Positions 16,394 through 24,638 of a stretch of 38,199 bases of DNA are shown one piece after another. Numbering within the stretch: position 1 is the first letter of the stretch; every line of letters begins with the position of its first letter. This stretch comes from IDS-8 sp964424805. Its GTDB lineage: Bacteria; Pseudomonadota; Gammaproteobacteria; Steroidobacterales; Woeseiaceae. A model generated the notes under the pieces. It had not been told where the DNA came from. It searched no databases and saw only the letters and a list, made by a program, of their open reading frames with translations. The stretch is from the NCBI GenBank assembly GCA_964424805.1, contig CAYRKH010000025.1, positions 1-38,199 on the forward strand. Reading direction: 5' to 3'. A program made the translations under genes and the position numbers.

Positions 16394-16880
16394 CCAACGG
16401 CTCCATGGCTTCCAGCCTCAGGCGCGCGATCTTGTGGATCTCGCGGATGGCCGTGGCCATCTCCTCGTCCCTGTCGTTGCCGAGGCGTTGCTCGAAGGCA
16501 GCGAGGATATCGCTGCGCTGCTTGCCGCGTACCGCCATGACGAAGGGGAAGCCGAATTTACCCTTGTACCGCTCGTTCAGCTCGTGGAAGCGGGCGTATT
16601 CCGCTTCGGAGCATTGGTCGATGCCGGCGCTCGCTTGTTCGGCGCTGGAGGCGGCGGTGAGCTCGCCGGCAATGGCGGCGCGGCCGGCGAGGTCGGGGTG
16701 GGCGCGGATGAGGGTGAGCTTTGCTTCGTCGGTTGCGGCGTCGACGACGGCGGACATGATCCTGGACAGGTGGGCGGCGTTGGTTACGTCTCTTGCGTCA
16801 GGCCAGGCTTCTTCGGCTACCCAGGGGGAGTGTTCGTATATTCCGCCGTAGCGGGCCAGGAAAGCCGCTTTCTCAGTCAT
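16383..16880 (-). CDS. uraD: OHCU decarboxylase
   Basis: This 165-residue enzyme decarboxylates 2-oxo-4-hydroxy-4-carboxy-5-ureidoimidazoline (OHCU) to S-allantoin. LIRAHPDLAGRAAI carries the catalytic His (residue 61), SSAEQASAG the catalytic Glu (81), and KFGFPFVMAVRGKQRSDIL the C-terminal signature. I chose the ATG at 16880, which overlaps the puuE stop as ATGACTGA; an earlier in-frame ATG at 16895 lies within a REP element and would only add MPRNP. It overlaps alc by 11 bases. Confidence 0.94.
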   Translation of the reverse strand: MTEKAAFLARYGGIYEHSPWVAEEAWPDARDVTNAAHLSRIMSAVVDAATDEAKLTLIRAHPDLAGRAAIAGELTAASSAEQASAGIDQCSEAEYARFHELNERYKGKFGFPFVMAVRGKQRSDILAAFEQRLGNDRDEEMATAIREIHKIARLRLEAMEPLDDD

Positions 16881-17826
16881 TGGGTTGCGTGGCATCGCCC
16901 GCGCTGCGGGCTCCTGCGGTCGGCGGGTGGGTTTTCTGCCAGTGGCGGGCGATGTCGATGCGGCGGGCGACCCAGACGTTGTCGTGGGTGGCGACGTGTT
17001 CCAGGAAGCGGCGCAGGGCCGCGGTACGGCCGGGGCGGCCGGCCAGGCGGCAGTGGAGGCCGACGGACATCATCTTCGGCGTGTCGGCGCCCTCGCGGTA
17101 GAGCTCGTCGAAGGTGTCTTTGAGGTATTGGTAGAACTGGCGGCCCGTGTTGAAGCCTTGCGCGGTGGCAAAGCGCATGTCGTTCACGTCCAGCGTGTAG
17201 GGCACCATGAGCTGCGGCCGGCCGTGCGAGTAGTCCCAGTACGGCAGGTCGTCCGAATAGCTATCGGCGTTGTAGGCGAAGCGGCCGTATTCCGCGACCA
17301 GGCGGTGCGTGTTGGGACTGCAGCGGCCCAGGTACCAGCCTTCCGGCGGCGCACCCGTGAGGCGTTCGTGGATGTCGATCGCACGTTCCAGGTGCTCACG
17401 CTCCGTCGTCTCGTCCACGAACTGGTAGTCGATCCATCGATACCCGTGGCTCGCGATCTCCCATCCGGCCTCCTGCATTGAAGCAATGACCGCGGGATTG
17501 CGCTCCAGGGCCATGGCCACCGCGAAGACGGTTACCGGCAGGTCGTGCTCGCGGAAGAGCCGGTACAACCGCCAGTAGCCGGCACGGGTGCCGTACTCGT
17601 ACAGGGACTCCATGTTCATGTGGCGGCAGCCGCCGTAGGGTTGCGCGCCGATGATCTCGGAGAGGAACATTTCCGACGCGGCGTCGCCGTGGAGTACGCA
17701 GCTCTCGGCGCCTTCCTCGTAGTTGATGACGAACTGGACGGCGACGCGTGCGTTACCGGGCCACCTGGCATCGGGCGGCGTTTGGCCGTGGCCGCGGAGA
17801 TCTCGGGGGTAGTGTGCGTCGGTCAT
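16873..17826 (-). CDS. puuE: Allantoinase, PuuE (polysaccharide-deacetylase-like) type
   Basis: This 317-residue enzyme hydrolyses S-allantoin to allantoate. It is of the metal-independent PuuE family with a polysaccharide-deacetylase fold. YPRDLRGHGQTPPDARWPG and VQFVINYEEGAE open the protein, WEIASHGYRWIDYQ and WYLGRCSPNT follow, and MSVGLHCRLAGRPGR lies near residue 260; these are the family blocks. The last 14 codons (AGARSAGDATQPND) come from a REP element at 16889-16917 and have no counterpart expected in the family; the catalytic fold ends before them. A 97-base gap separates it from puuD. It overlaps uraD by eight bases. Confidence 0.94.
   Translation of the reverse strand: MTDAHYPRDLRGHGQTPPDARWPGNARVAVQFVINYEEGAESCVLHGDAASEMFLSEIIGAQPYGGCRHMNMESLYEYGTRAGYWRLYRLFREHDLPVTVFAVAMALERNPAVIASMQEAGWEIASHGYRWIDYQFVDETTEREHLERAIDIHERLTGAPPEGWYLGRCSPNTHRLVAEYGRFAYNADSYSDDLPYWDYSHGRPQLMVPYTLDVNDMRFATAQGFNTGRQFYQYLKDTFDELYREGADTPKMMSVGLHCRLAGRPGRTAALRRFLEHVATHDNVWVARRIDIARHWQKTHPPTAGARSAGDATQPND
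16889..16917 (-). repeat. REP element inside the 3' end of puuE
   Basis: Read minus, the element is GCAGGAGCCCGCAGCGCGGG then CGATGCCAC, a variant with GCAG in place of GTAG. Because the T of GTAG is C, and because the frame reads GCA GGA GCC, it does not stop translation and is decoded as AGARSAGDAT at the end of PuuE. Confidence 0.75.
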
Positions 17827-17923
17827 CGGGTTATCCGGCTCCGGGGCCCTGGAACGGCGCCGATAATGCCGGTATGTGAGTCCAGTTGTTACGCATTGTC
17901 AATGCCGTCCCGGCCCCCCGCCG

Positions 17924-19108
17924 TCACCGCCCGCTGCCCCGGTACCACGCGTCGATCACCGCTCGCTCGTGATCGGTCATCTGCGTGAGGTTGCCGATCG
18001 GCATCGCTCTCAGCACCACGGCCTGCTGGTGGATGCGCAGCGCTTCGGCGCGGATCTGTGCCGGCGTGTCGAGCACCACGCCGGCCGGGGCGGCGGGAAA
18101 CGCGGCGTAGGTCGGCTCGGCGGAATGGCAGGACGTGCAGCGTCGCTCGATGATCGGCTGGACGTCGGCCAGCGTGACCTCGATCGCGGACGCTGCCTTC
18201 AGGCGCGGGGCGAGCGCAAAGGCGATCGCCAGCAGGATCGCGATCGCCGCGACGAGCGGCAGCGGCGAGGCCCTGCCCTTGTGTCGCGCCACGAACCACA
18301 CCCGGATCAGCGCACCGGCCACCGAGAATCCGACGAGCACCAGCCAGTTCCACGCATGGTTGTAGGTCAGCGCGAAATGGTTGCTGATCATGACGAACAG
18401 CACCGGCAGCGTGAAATACGTGTTGTGCACGGAACGCTGTTTGCCGCGGATGCCGTGCACGGGGTCGGGCGCCTCGCCGCGCTGGGCTGCGGCCACCATC
18501 TTGCGCTGGCCCGGGATGATGACGAAGAACACGTTGGCGACCATGATCGTGCCCAGCGTCGCGCCGAAGTGGATGTAGGCACCGCGGCCGCTATAGAGCT
18601 CGCACAAGCCCCAGGCGAGCACCGTCGCCAGCACGAGGAGCACGCCGGCAAGCGCGGGCTCGCGGCGGCCCAGCGGTGACTTGCACAGCAGGTCGTAAAC
18701 GAACCAGCCGCCCGCTATCACGAGGATCGCGAGGCCCACGGCGACAGGCGGCGAGAGCTCCGCGACCGCCGGGTCGACCAGGTAGATCTCCGCGCCGTAC
18801 CAGTAGATCACCGCCAGCAGGAACATGCCCGAGAGCCACGTGCTGTAGGCCTCCCACTTGAACCAGTGCAGCGTCTCCGGCAGCGCCGGCGGCGCCACCC
18901 TGTACTTTTGCGCGTGGTAGAAGCCGCCGCCGTGCACGGACCAGAGCTCGCCGCCGACCCCCTTTTCGTCGTCCGCTGCCTGCGCCGGCGGCCGGAGGTG
19001 ATCGTCCAGCCAGATGAAGTAGAACGAGGAGCCGATCCAGGCGATACCGAATACGAAGTGCGCCCAGCGCGCGAGCAGGTTCAGCCATTCGACTACGTAT
19101 GCTTGCAT
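17924..19108 (-). CDS. puuD: Membrane urate hydroxylase with C-terminal cytochrome c domain
   Basis: This 394-residue inner-membrane protein oxidises urate to 5-hydroxyisourate and passes electrons to a c-type cytochrome domain in place of making hydrogen peroxide. The N-terminal two thirds holds about eight membrane helices, beginning WLNLLARWAHFVFGIAWIGSSFYFIWLDDHL (the PuuD/DUF989 signature). Near residue 330 the haem motif CTSCH appears after IERR, with AMPIGNLTQMT supplying a likely Met ligand. The start ATG at 19108 is 20 bases after the xdhC stop. It supplies the urate oxidase step missing from the rest of the operon. Confidence 0.95.
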   Translation of the reverse strand: MQAYVVEWLNLLARWAHFVFGIAWIGSSFYFIWLDDHLRPPAQAADDEKGVGGELWSVHGGGFYHAQKYRVAPPALPETLHWFKWEAYSTWLSGMFLLAVIYWYGAEIYLVDPAVAELSPPVAVGLAILVIAGGWFVYDLLCKSPLGRREPALAGVLLVLATVLAWGLCELYSGRGAYIHFGATLGTIMVANVFFVIIPGQRKMVAAAQRGEAPDPVHGIRGKQRSVHNTYFTLPVLFVMISNHFALTYNHAWNWLVLVGFSVAGALIRVWFVARHKGRASPLPLVAAIAILLAIAFALAPRLKAASAIEVTLADVQPIIERRCTSCHSAEPTYAAFPAAPAGVVLDTPAQIRAEALRIHQQAVVLRAMPIGNLTQMTDHERAVIDAWYRGSGR

Positions 19109-19128
19109 TTTTTTGGTAAGGCCGCCCG

Positions 19129-20232
19129 TCAGCGGCGGCGCAGCACGTGCACGTTACCGGTGGTCTCGGCAGGACCGGCATGCAGGGCCGTGCGGACCGC
19201 CTGGATCTGCAAAAGCTCCGCGGCGACGGCTATCGCGATCTCCGCCGGACGCTTGCCGCCGACGCCGTCGATGCCCATCGGGCAGGTCAAGCGCTCGAGC
19301 TGCGCGGGCGGCAGGCCCGCTTCTTTCATGCGTTGCTCGAAGCGGCGGCGTTTCGTGCGCGAGCCGATCAGGCCGACGTAGGCGAAGTCGTCGCGCCGGA
19401 GCGCCGCCTCGCAGATCTCGAAGTCGAGCGGATGGCTGTGGGTCATCACGAGATAGAACGCGCCCGGCGGCATCGCGGCGATCTCCCGGACCGGTTCGCC
19501 GCTTTCGATCACCTGGACGTTCCCGGGAACGGCGGCCGGGAACACGCCCCGGCGGCCGTCGATCCAGCGGATCTCACAGTCGAGGCTCGCCATCGCGGCC
19601 ACCACCGCCGAGCCGACGTGCCCGGCGCCGAAGAGCGCGATGGACATCCCGGGCACCCCGAAAGGCTCGAGCAGCAGGCGAAACTTGCTGCCGTCCGGCG
19701 CGGTCGCCTCGACCAGCCGGGATGAACCGCGCTCGGCCAGCAGGCGGCGCGCCAGCTCCACGACGGGATGGGTCCGCTCCATCGGAAACTCGTGGACCCG
19801 GACGCGGTCGGCCGTCACCACGAGCTTCGTGCACCGACCGTCGACCGGCGGCTCGGTCGCGATCACGGCCGCCTGCCGCTGCTCGTGGCATTCCAGCAGG
19901 TCGTGGATCCATTTCATGTTGACGTTCACGCGCTCGAACAGGACTTCGACCACGCCGCCGCAGCACTGGCCCATGCCGGGGCCGAGCGGGAACCTGTGGG
20001 TGAGCGCGGTCCAGCGGCCGGGCTCCACCTCGCCCAGGATGTCGCAGGCGAGTTTCGCGCAGCGGTGTTCGAGGATGCCGCCGCCGATCGTGCCGGTGAT
20101 CCCTTCGAGATCGACGAGCATCCTGGCGCCGGGTTCACGCGGCGCGGAGCCGCGCACGGAGAGGACCGTAACGAGCATGGCGTCGCCGGCCGAGGCGGGG
20201 CGGTTTTGCAGCGCCTCGAGCCAGGGGGTCAT
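19129..20232 (-). CDS. xdhC: Xanthine dehydrogenase accessory protein XdhC
   Basis: This 367-residue cytoplasmic protein binds molybdenum cofactor and helps sulfurate and insert it into xanthine dehydrogenase. The N-terminal XdhC/CoxI block has VLSVRGSAPREPGARMLV and GTIGGGILEH, then GMGQCCGGVVEVLFE. A Rossmann-type segment ALFGAGHVGSAVV lies near residue 205, and the C-terminal block has VMTHSHPLDFEICEAAL and GLIGSRTKRRRFEQRM. The ATG at 20232 overlaps the xdhB stop as ATGA. The open frame extends far upstream through xdhB in another phase; that part is not coding. Confidence 0.95.
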   Translation of the reverse strand: MTPWLEALQNRPASAGDAMLVTVLSVRGSAPREPGARMLVDLEGITGTIGGGILEHRCAKLACDILGEVEPGRWTALTHRFPLGPGMGQCCGGVVEVLFERVNVNMKWIHDLLECHEQRQAAVIATEPPVDGRCTKLVVTADRVRVHEFPMERTHPVVELARRLLAERGSSRLVEATAPDGSKFRLLLEPFGVPGMSIALFGAGHVGSAVVAAMASLDCEIRWIDGRRGVFPAAVPGNVQVIESGEPVREIAAMPPGAFYLVMTHSHPLDFEICEAALRRDDFAYVGLIGSRTKRRRFEQRMKEAGLPPAQLERLTCPMGIDGVGGKRPAEIAIAVAAELLQIQAVRTALHAGPAETTGNVHVLRRR

Positions 20233-22700
20233 GAGTCGATACCGGTAGCGCGGGAGCGCGCCTTGCGACCGCACGCCGCATCGTCTGCAGGCCTGGGCGG
20301 CGCCGCGGTCGGGGCAGGGTTGGCGTGCGGGGGCGGCGCTGCCGCCGTGGCATCGCGCGCGGTGCGCGCTCCTACCATGGTGTTGAGGGACGACAGGACG
20401 GATTCGGGGGTGGCCGGGGCGTGCAGCAGCGGCAGGTGTTTGTAGTCGGCTACGCTGGCGATGGCGTCGCGGAGGGCGTGGAAGACGGAGAGGCTCAGCA
20501 TGAGCGGCGGTTCGCCGACGGCCTTGGAGCGATGGATGGTGTTCTCGCGGTTGGCGGCGGATTGCATGATCTCGACGCGGAAGTCGACCGGCAGGTCGGA
20601 GCAGGTCGGGATCTTGTAGGTCGAAGGCGCGTGCGTCTTGAGCTCGCCGGCTTCGTTCCACCAGAGCTCCTCCGACGTGAGCCAGCCCATGCCCTGGATG
20701 AAGCCGCCCTCGATCTGCCCCATGTCGATCGCCGGGTTCAGCGACTTGCCGCAGTCGTGCAGGATGTCGACGCGCAGCAGGCGATGCTCCCCGGTCAGCA
20801 CGTCGACGATCACTTCGGAGACCGCGGCGCCGTACGCGTAATAGAAAAACGGCCGGCCGGCGAAGGTCTTGAGATCGTAGTGGATCTTCGGCGTGCGATA
20901 GAAACCGGTTGCCGAAAGCGAGCGGCGCGCGAACCACGCGAGCTGCACCAGCTCCGCGAAGCCGATCACCTGCCGGCCCGCTCTCACGGTGTTGTTGCGG
21001 AACTCGATTTCGCTCTTGCGGACGCCGAAATGCTCGGCTGCGAAGCGCGTGAGGCGCTTCCTGATCTTGCGCGCCGCCGCCTGCGCCGCCTTGCCGTTCA
21101 GGTCGGAGCCGCTCGAGGCCGCGGTCGCCGAGGCGTTCGGCACCTTGCTCGTGTCGGAGGCCGTGAGCTTGATCTGGTCGATGTCGATCTGCAGCTCCTC
21201 GGCCACCACCTGCGCGACTTTCGTGAACAGCCCCTGCCCCATCTCCGTGCCGCCGTGGTTCAGGTGCACGGTGCCGTCGGTGTAGACGTGCAGCAGCGCA
21301 CCGGCCTGGTTGAGGTGCGTGGCCGTGAAGGAAATGCCGAACTTGACGGGCGTCAGGGCAATGCCGCGCTTCAGGACCGCACTGTTGGCATTGAACGTGC
21401 GGATCTCCTCGCGGCGCTTCGCGTAGCCGGCGCTGGCCGCCAGTCGGCCGACGATCTCCCCCAGCAGGTTGTGCTCGACGGTTTGCCCGTAGGGCGTCAC
21501 GTTGCGCTCGCCGACCCCGTAGAAATTCCGGCGCCGGACCTCGAGCGGGTCGCGACCGAGGTAACGCGCGATATCGTCGATCACGTGCTCGATCGCGAAC
21601 ATACCCTGCGGTCCGCCGAAGCCGCGAAACGCCGTGTTCGACACCGTGTGCGTCTTGCAGCGGTGCGACACGATCGTGACGTTCTCGAGGAAATAGGCGT
21701 TGTCGCAGTGAAACATGGCGCGATCGTTGATCGCGCCCGAGAGATCCGCCGACATGCCGCAGCGCGAGGCGAACACGAATTCGATGCCGTCGATAAGCCC
21801 GTTAGCGTCGAAGCCCACCTCGTAGTCGATTACGAAATCGTGGCGCTTGCCCGTCATGAGCATGTCGTCGTCGCGGTCCAGCCTGAGCTTGCAGGGCCTG
21901 CCCGTCTTGCGGGCCATCAGGGCCGCGATGCAGGCAATCAACGCCGGCTGGCTTTCCTTGCCGCCGAAGGCTCCGCCCATGCGGCGGCAGATCACGACCA
22001 CGTCCTTGGATTGCTTGCCCACCGCCGAGGCGACCAGGTGCTGCACCTCGCCCGGGTGCTGGGTCGAGCTGTACACGACGAGGTCGCCGTCCTCGGCCGG
22101 GATCGCGATCGCGATCTGCCCTTCGAGGTAGAACTGGTCCTGGCCGCCGACGCTGACCCGCCCTTTGAGGCGGTGCGCCGCGCGGTCGATATGCGCCCGG
22201 CTGTCGCCGCGCCGTATCGTCTCGGTCGGCAGGACGAAGGACCCCTTCTCCAGCGCGGTGAGCGGATCGAGGATCGGTTCGAGCTCCTCGTAATCGATCT
22301 GTGCGAGCCGCGCCGCGCGCCGCGCCTGCCCGACGGTTTTCGCGGCAACCGCGAACACCGCCTGGCCCGCGTACTGCACGAGCCCGTCCGCGAGGATCGG
22401 GTCGTCCGCGACGATCGGCCCCCAGTTGTTCTTTCCCGGGATGTCGTCCGCCGTGACGACGTCGACCACGCCCGGAGCGGCACGCACCGCCTCGAGGTCG
22501 AGCGAGCGGATGCGGGCGTGCGGTTGCGTGCTCATGCCCACCGTTACGTACAGCGTTCCGCGCGGCTCCGGGATGTCGTCGGTATACAGCGCCTCGCCGC
22601 TCGCGTGCAGCGCGCTGCTGTCGTGGGGCACCGGCTGGCCGACGCCGCCGGCGATGGCGCCCGGGAGCGCTTCCTGCTCAGGCGAGCTGCCGGCGTCCAT
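20229..22700 (-). CDS. xdhB: Xanthine dehydrogenase large (molybdopterin) subunit
   Basis: This 823-residue subunit carries the molybdenum cofactor and oxidises hypoxanthine and xanthine to urate, together with XdhA. Visible active-site blocks are GGAFGGKESQ (Glu of the FGGKE motif), SNTAFRGFGGPQG (the substrate-binding Arg), GGTEMGQGLFTK (cofactor contact) and HRSKAVGEPPLMLSLSVF (the catalytic Glu of GEPP near residue 735). I chose the ATG at 22700 (MDAGSSPEQEALPG), which overlaps xdhA by 23 bases. The tail after VLSSLN is abnormal: it runs MVGARTARDATAAAPPPHAN and on to a Pro/Ala-rich end, of which VGARTARDAT is a translated REP element. In some organisms the symbols xdhA and xdhB are used the other way round. 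Confidence 0.95.
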   Translation of the reverse strand: MDAGSSPEQEALPGAIAGGVGQPVPHDSSALHASGEALYTDDIPEPRGTLYVTVGMSTQPHARIRSLDLEAVRAAPGVVDVVTADDIPGKNNWGPIVADDPILADGLVQYAGQAVFAVAAKTVGQARRAARLAQIDYEELEPILDPLTALEKGSFVLPTETIRRGDSRAHIDRAAHRLKGRVSVGGQDQFYLEGQIAIAIPAEDGDLVVYSSTQHPGEVQHLVASAVGKQSKDVVVICRRMGGAFGGKESQPALIACIAALMARKTGRPCKLRLDRDDDMLMTGKRHDFVIDYEVGFDANGLIDGIEFVFASRCGMSADLSGAINDRAMFHCDNAYFLENVTIVSHRCKTHTVSNTAFRGFGGPQGMFAIEHVIDDIARYLGRDPLEVRRRNFYGVGERNVTPYGQTVEHNLLGEIVGRLAASAGYAKRREEIRTFNANSAVLKRGIALTPVKFGISFTATHLNQAGALLHVYTDGTVHLNHGGTEMGQGLFTKVAQVVAEELQIDIDQIKLTASDTSKVPNASATAASSGSDLNGKAAQAAARKIRKRLTRFAAEHFGVRKSEIEFRNNTVRAGRQVIGFAELVQLAWFARRSLSATGFYRTPKIHYDLKTFAGRPFFYYAYGAAVSEVIVDVLTGEHRLLRVDILHDCGKSLNPAIDMGQIEGGFIQGMGWLTSEELWWNEAGELKTHAPSTYKIPTCSDLPVDFRVEIMQSAANRENTIHRSKAVGEPPLMLSLSVFHALRDAIASVADYKHLPLLHAPATPESVLSSLNTMVGARTARDATAAAPPPHANPAPTAAPPRPADDAACGRKARSRATGIDS
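20347..20375 (-). repeat. REP element inside the 3' end of xdhB
   Basis: Read minus, it is GTAGGAGCGCGCACCGCGCG then CGATGCCAC, nearly identical to the copies at 1282 and 25475. The xdhB frame reads GTA GGA GCG, so the TAG is out of phase and the element is decoded as VGARTARDAT. The remaining 38 or so codons to the stop are Pro/Ala/Arg-rich and look like former non-coding sequence. Confidence 0.85.
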
Positions 22701-24213
22701 AGCCGTATACCGTGCCGCCCGGGACGCCGCGGGTCTCGAGGTAGAAGCGGTAGAGAAGGTTCGCGCAGATCTGCCGGCGGTAGGCGGCGGAGGAACGCAT
22801 GTCCGAGAGCGGCGTGAAGTCGCGCTCGAGCGCCGCCATCGCCTGCCGCACGCGCGCCTCGGTCCACTCGGCGCCGGCCAGCGCCGCCTCGGCCCCGGGC
22901 GCGCGCGCCGGCACGGCGGCCATGCCGCCATAGGCGATGCGCACGCCGGTGACGCGACCGCGGTCGAGCTCCAGCCGGTAGGCCCCGCACACGGCGGCGA
23001 TGTCCTGGTCGAAGCGCTTCGACACCTTCCAGGTACGGAAAACCGCGTTCGGCGACGGCAGCGGGATCAGCACCGTCTCCAGCAGCTCGCCGGGCTCGCG
23101 CGCGGTCTGGCGATAACCGGTATAGAAATCGCAGAGCGGCACCTGGCGCGTGACGCTGCCGCGGCGTAACACGAGCTCCGCGTCCAGGGCGAGCAGCGCA
23201 GGCATGCTGTCGCCGATCGGGGAGCCGTTGGCGATGTTGCCGGCCAGCGTCCCCGCGTTGCGGATCGGCGGCGAGGCGAAGCGCGTCAAGAGCTCCCGGA
23301 GCTCCGGGTAGTGCTCGAGAATCACCGGCATCGCGTCCGTCAACGTGACGGCCGCACCGATCTCGATCTGCCCGGCCGACACGGCGATGCGCTGCAGCTC
23401 CGCGACGCGCCCCGTGAAGATCACGGCCGGCAGGTCGCGCAGCTGCTTGGTGACGCGCAGCGCGACGTCGGTGCCGCCGGCAAGCAGCGTCGCGTCCGGG
23501 AATTCCCCGACCAGCCGCGCCAGCTCCTCGAGCGTGGCCGGTGCGAAGTAGCGCCTGCCGTCCGCTTCTATTGCAAGATCGCCCCGCCGCGCGATCGCCT
23601 GCAGCCGCTCGACGCGCTGCCGTTCCTCCGCGGCGCCGCGCCCGGAGCCGCAGGGGGCCTGCAGCCAGCCGTCGTCCGCTTCGGCCGCTCCGAGCCGGTA
23701 CATCGCCTCCGCCGCGCTGACGATCGGCCGGTAGCCCGTGCAGCGGCACAGGTTGCCCGCGAGCGCGTCGTCGATCGCACGCCGGTCCGGCGCAGGCGCG
23801 TTCTTGTACAACGCGAACAGGGACATCACGAAGCCCGGCGTGCAGAAGCCGCACTGCGAGCCGTGGCAGTCCACCATTGCCTGCTGCACCGGGTGGAGGC
23901 GGCCGTCGGCACCGCGCAGGCTCTCGACGGTGAAAAGCTCACACCCGTCGAGCGTGGGCAGGAACCGGATGCAGGCGTTGATCGCGCGGACCCGGAGGCG
24001 CCCGTCAGGGCCCGCTGCGGCGACGGCGACGGTACAGGCGCCGCAGTCGCCTTCCGCGCAGCCTTCCTTGGTACCGGTCCGGCCAAGGTCCTCGCGCAGG
24101 AACTGCAGGAGCGTGCGCGTCGGGTCGGGGTCCCTGAGCTCGACGAGTTCGCCGTCGAGCCAGAACCGGACGGTATCGGCAGGAGGAGTCGCGCTTGCAC
24201 ATTCGGTAGCCAT
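22678..24213 (-). CDS. xdhA: Xanthine dehydrogenase small (2Fe-2S and FAD) subunit
   Basis: This 511-residue subunit moves electrons from the molybdenum site through two 2Fe-2S clusters to FAD and NAD. The plant-ferredoxin cluster is GCAEGDCGACTVAV (about residues 50-63) with a later NACIRFLP Cys. The second cluster is HGSQCGFCTPGFVMS and LAGNLCRCTGYRPI. The FAD domain follows, with LLAGGTDVALRV and NAGTLAGNIANGSPIGDSMP. The ATG at 24213 begins MATECASATPP, 17 bases after the uraH stop. An alternative TTG at 24234 would overlap that stop as TTGA and add seven residues; neither has a clear ribosome-binding site. It overlaps xdhB by 23 bases. Confidence 0.95.
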   Translation of the reverse strand: MATECASATPPADTVRFWLDGELVELRDPDPTRTLLQFLREDLGRTGTKEGCAEGDCGACTVAVAAAGPDGRLRVRAINACIRFLPTLDGCELFTVESLRGADGRLHPVQQAMVDCHGSQCGFCTPGFVMSLFALYKNAPAPDRRAIDDALAGNLCRCTGYRPIVSAAEAMYRLGAAEADDGWLQAPCGSGRGAAEERQRVERLQAIARRGDLAIEADGRRYFAPATLEELARLVGEFPDATLLAGGTDVALRVTKQLRDLPAVIFTGRVAELQRIAVSAGQIEIGAAVTLTDAMPVILEHYPELRELLTRFASPPIRNAGTLAGNIANGSPIGDSMPALLALDAELVLRRGSVTRQVPLCDFYTGYRQTAREPGELLETVLIPLPSPNAVFRTWKVSKRFDQDIAAVCGAYRLELDRGRVTGVRIAYGGMAAVPARAPGAEAALAGAEWTEARVRQAMAALERDFTPLSDMRSSAAYRRQICANLLYRFYLETRGVPGGTVYGYGRRQLA

Positions 24214-24230
24214 ATGCGAAGCGCCGCGGC

Positions 24231-24578
24231 TCAACTGCCGCGGTAGGTCGTGTAACTCCAGGGAGAGACGAGCAGCGGCACGTGATAATGCCCGTCGTTG
24301 CCCAGCGTGACGCGGATGACCACCTCGTCGAGAAACGGCGGTTCGCCGCGCTCCGCGCCTGCCGCCGCAAAGTAGTCACCGACGAGAAACTCCAGCTCGT
24401 AGCTGCCGGCCAGGTAGGTGGAGTCGTCGAGCAGCGGTTTGTCGGTGCGACCGTCCGGCCCGGTGGTCGCCGCGGCTACGAGGTGCCGGCCGTTGGCGAG
24501 TGAGAACAGCCTGACGTCGATCCCGGCGCCCGGCCTGCCGCGCGCCGTGTCGAGTACATGAGTCGTCAGCCGTCCCAT
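24231..24578 (-). CDS. uraH: 5-Hydroxyisourate hydrolase (transthyretin-like)
   Basis: This 115-residue enzyme hydrolyses 5-hydroxyisourate to OHCU, the step after PuuD and before UraD. LTTHVLDTARGRPG at the N-terminus holds the first catalytic His (residue 7), HYHVPLLVSPWSYTTYRGS at the C-terminus holds further active-site residues and ends with the diagnostic YRGS. It has no signal peptide. It is the first gene of the purine operon. No ribosome-binding site precedes the ATG at 24578, and an extended -10 element ends six bases upstream, so the message is probably leaderless. Confidence 0.95.
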   Translation of the reverse strand: MGRLTTHVLDTARGRPGAGIDVRLFSLANGRHLVAAATTGPDGRTDKPLLDDSTYLAGSYELEFLVGDYFAAAGAERGEPPFLDEVVIRVTLGNDGHYHVPLLVSPWSYTTYRGS

Positions 24579-24584
24579 AGGCGG

Positions 24585-24593
24585 ATTCTATCA
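24585..24593 (-). promoter_or_regulatory. Extended -10 promoter of the purine operon, leaderless start
   Basis: Read minus, TGATAGAAT (24593-24585) matches the extended -10 form TGnTATAAT at all but one position. Six bases (CCGCCT) separate it from the ATG at 24578, which places the transcription start at or beside the start codon. A TTGACG lies 21 bases before the hexamer, too far for a normal -35. The spacing is the same as at mug (2821-2829). Confidence 0.5.
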
Positions 24594-24638
24594 GGGGGAA
24601 CCCTGCTATAGCGTCAAGTCGCCCACCCCGGCCGGTGC

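Noticed and set aside
20233..20937. Extension of the xdhC frame upstream into xdhB
   Set aside because: The extra part is Arg/Ala/His-rich and out of phase with xdhB; the ATG at 20232 gives a normal XdhC with an ATGA overlap.
20325..22817. An 830-codon open frame on the plus strand opposite xdhB
   Set aside because: It mirrors xdhB, whose active-site motifs are complete; long antisense frames are expected in GC-rich genes and this one shows no family motif.
22701..22931. Extension of the xdhB frame upstream into xdhA
   Set aside because: The extra 77 residues are Arg/Pro-rich and lie in the coding part of xdhA; the ATG at 22700 starts a normal large subunit.
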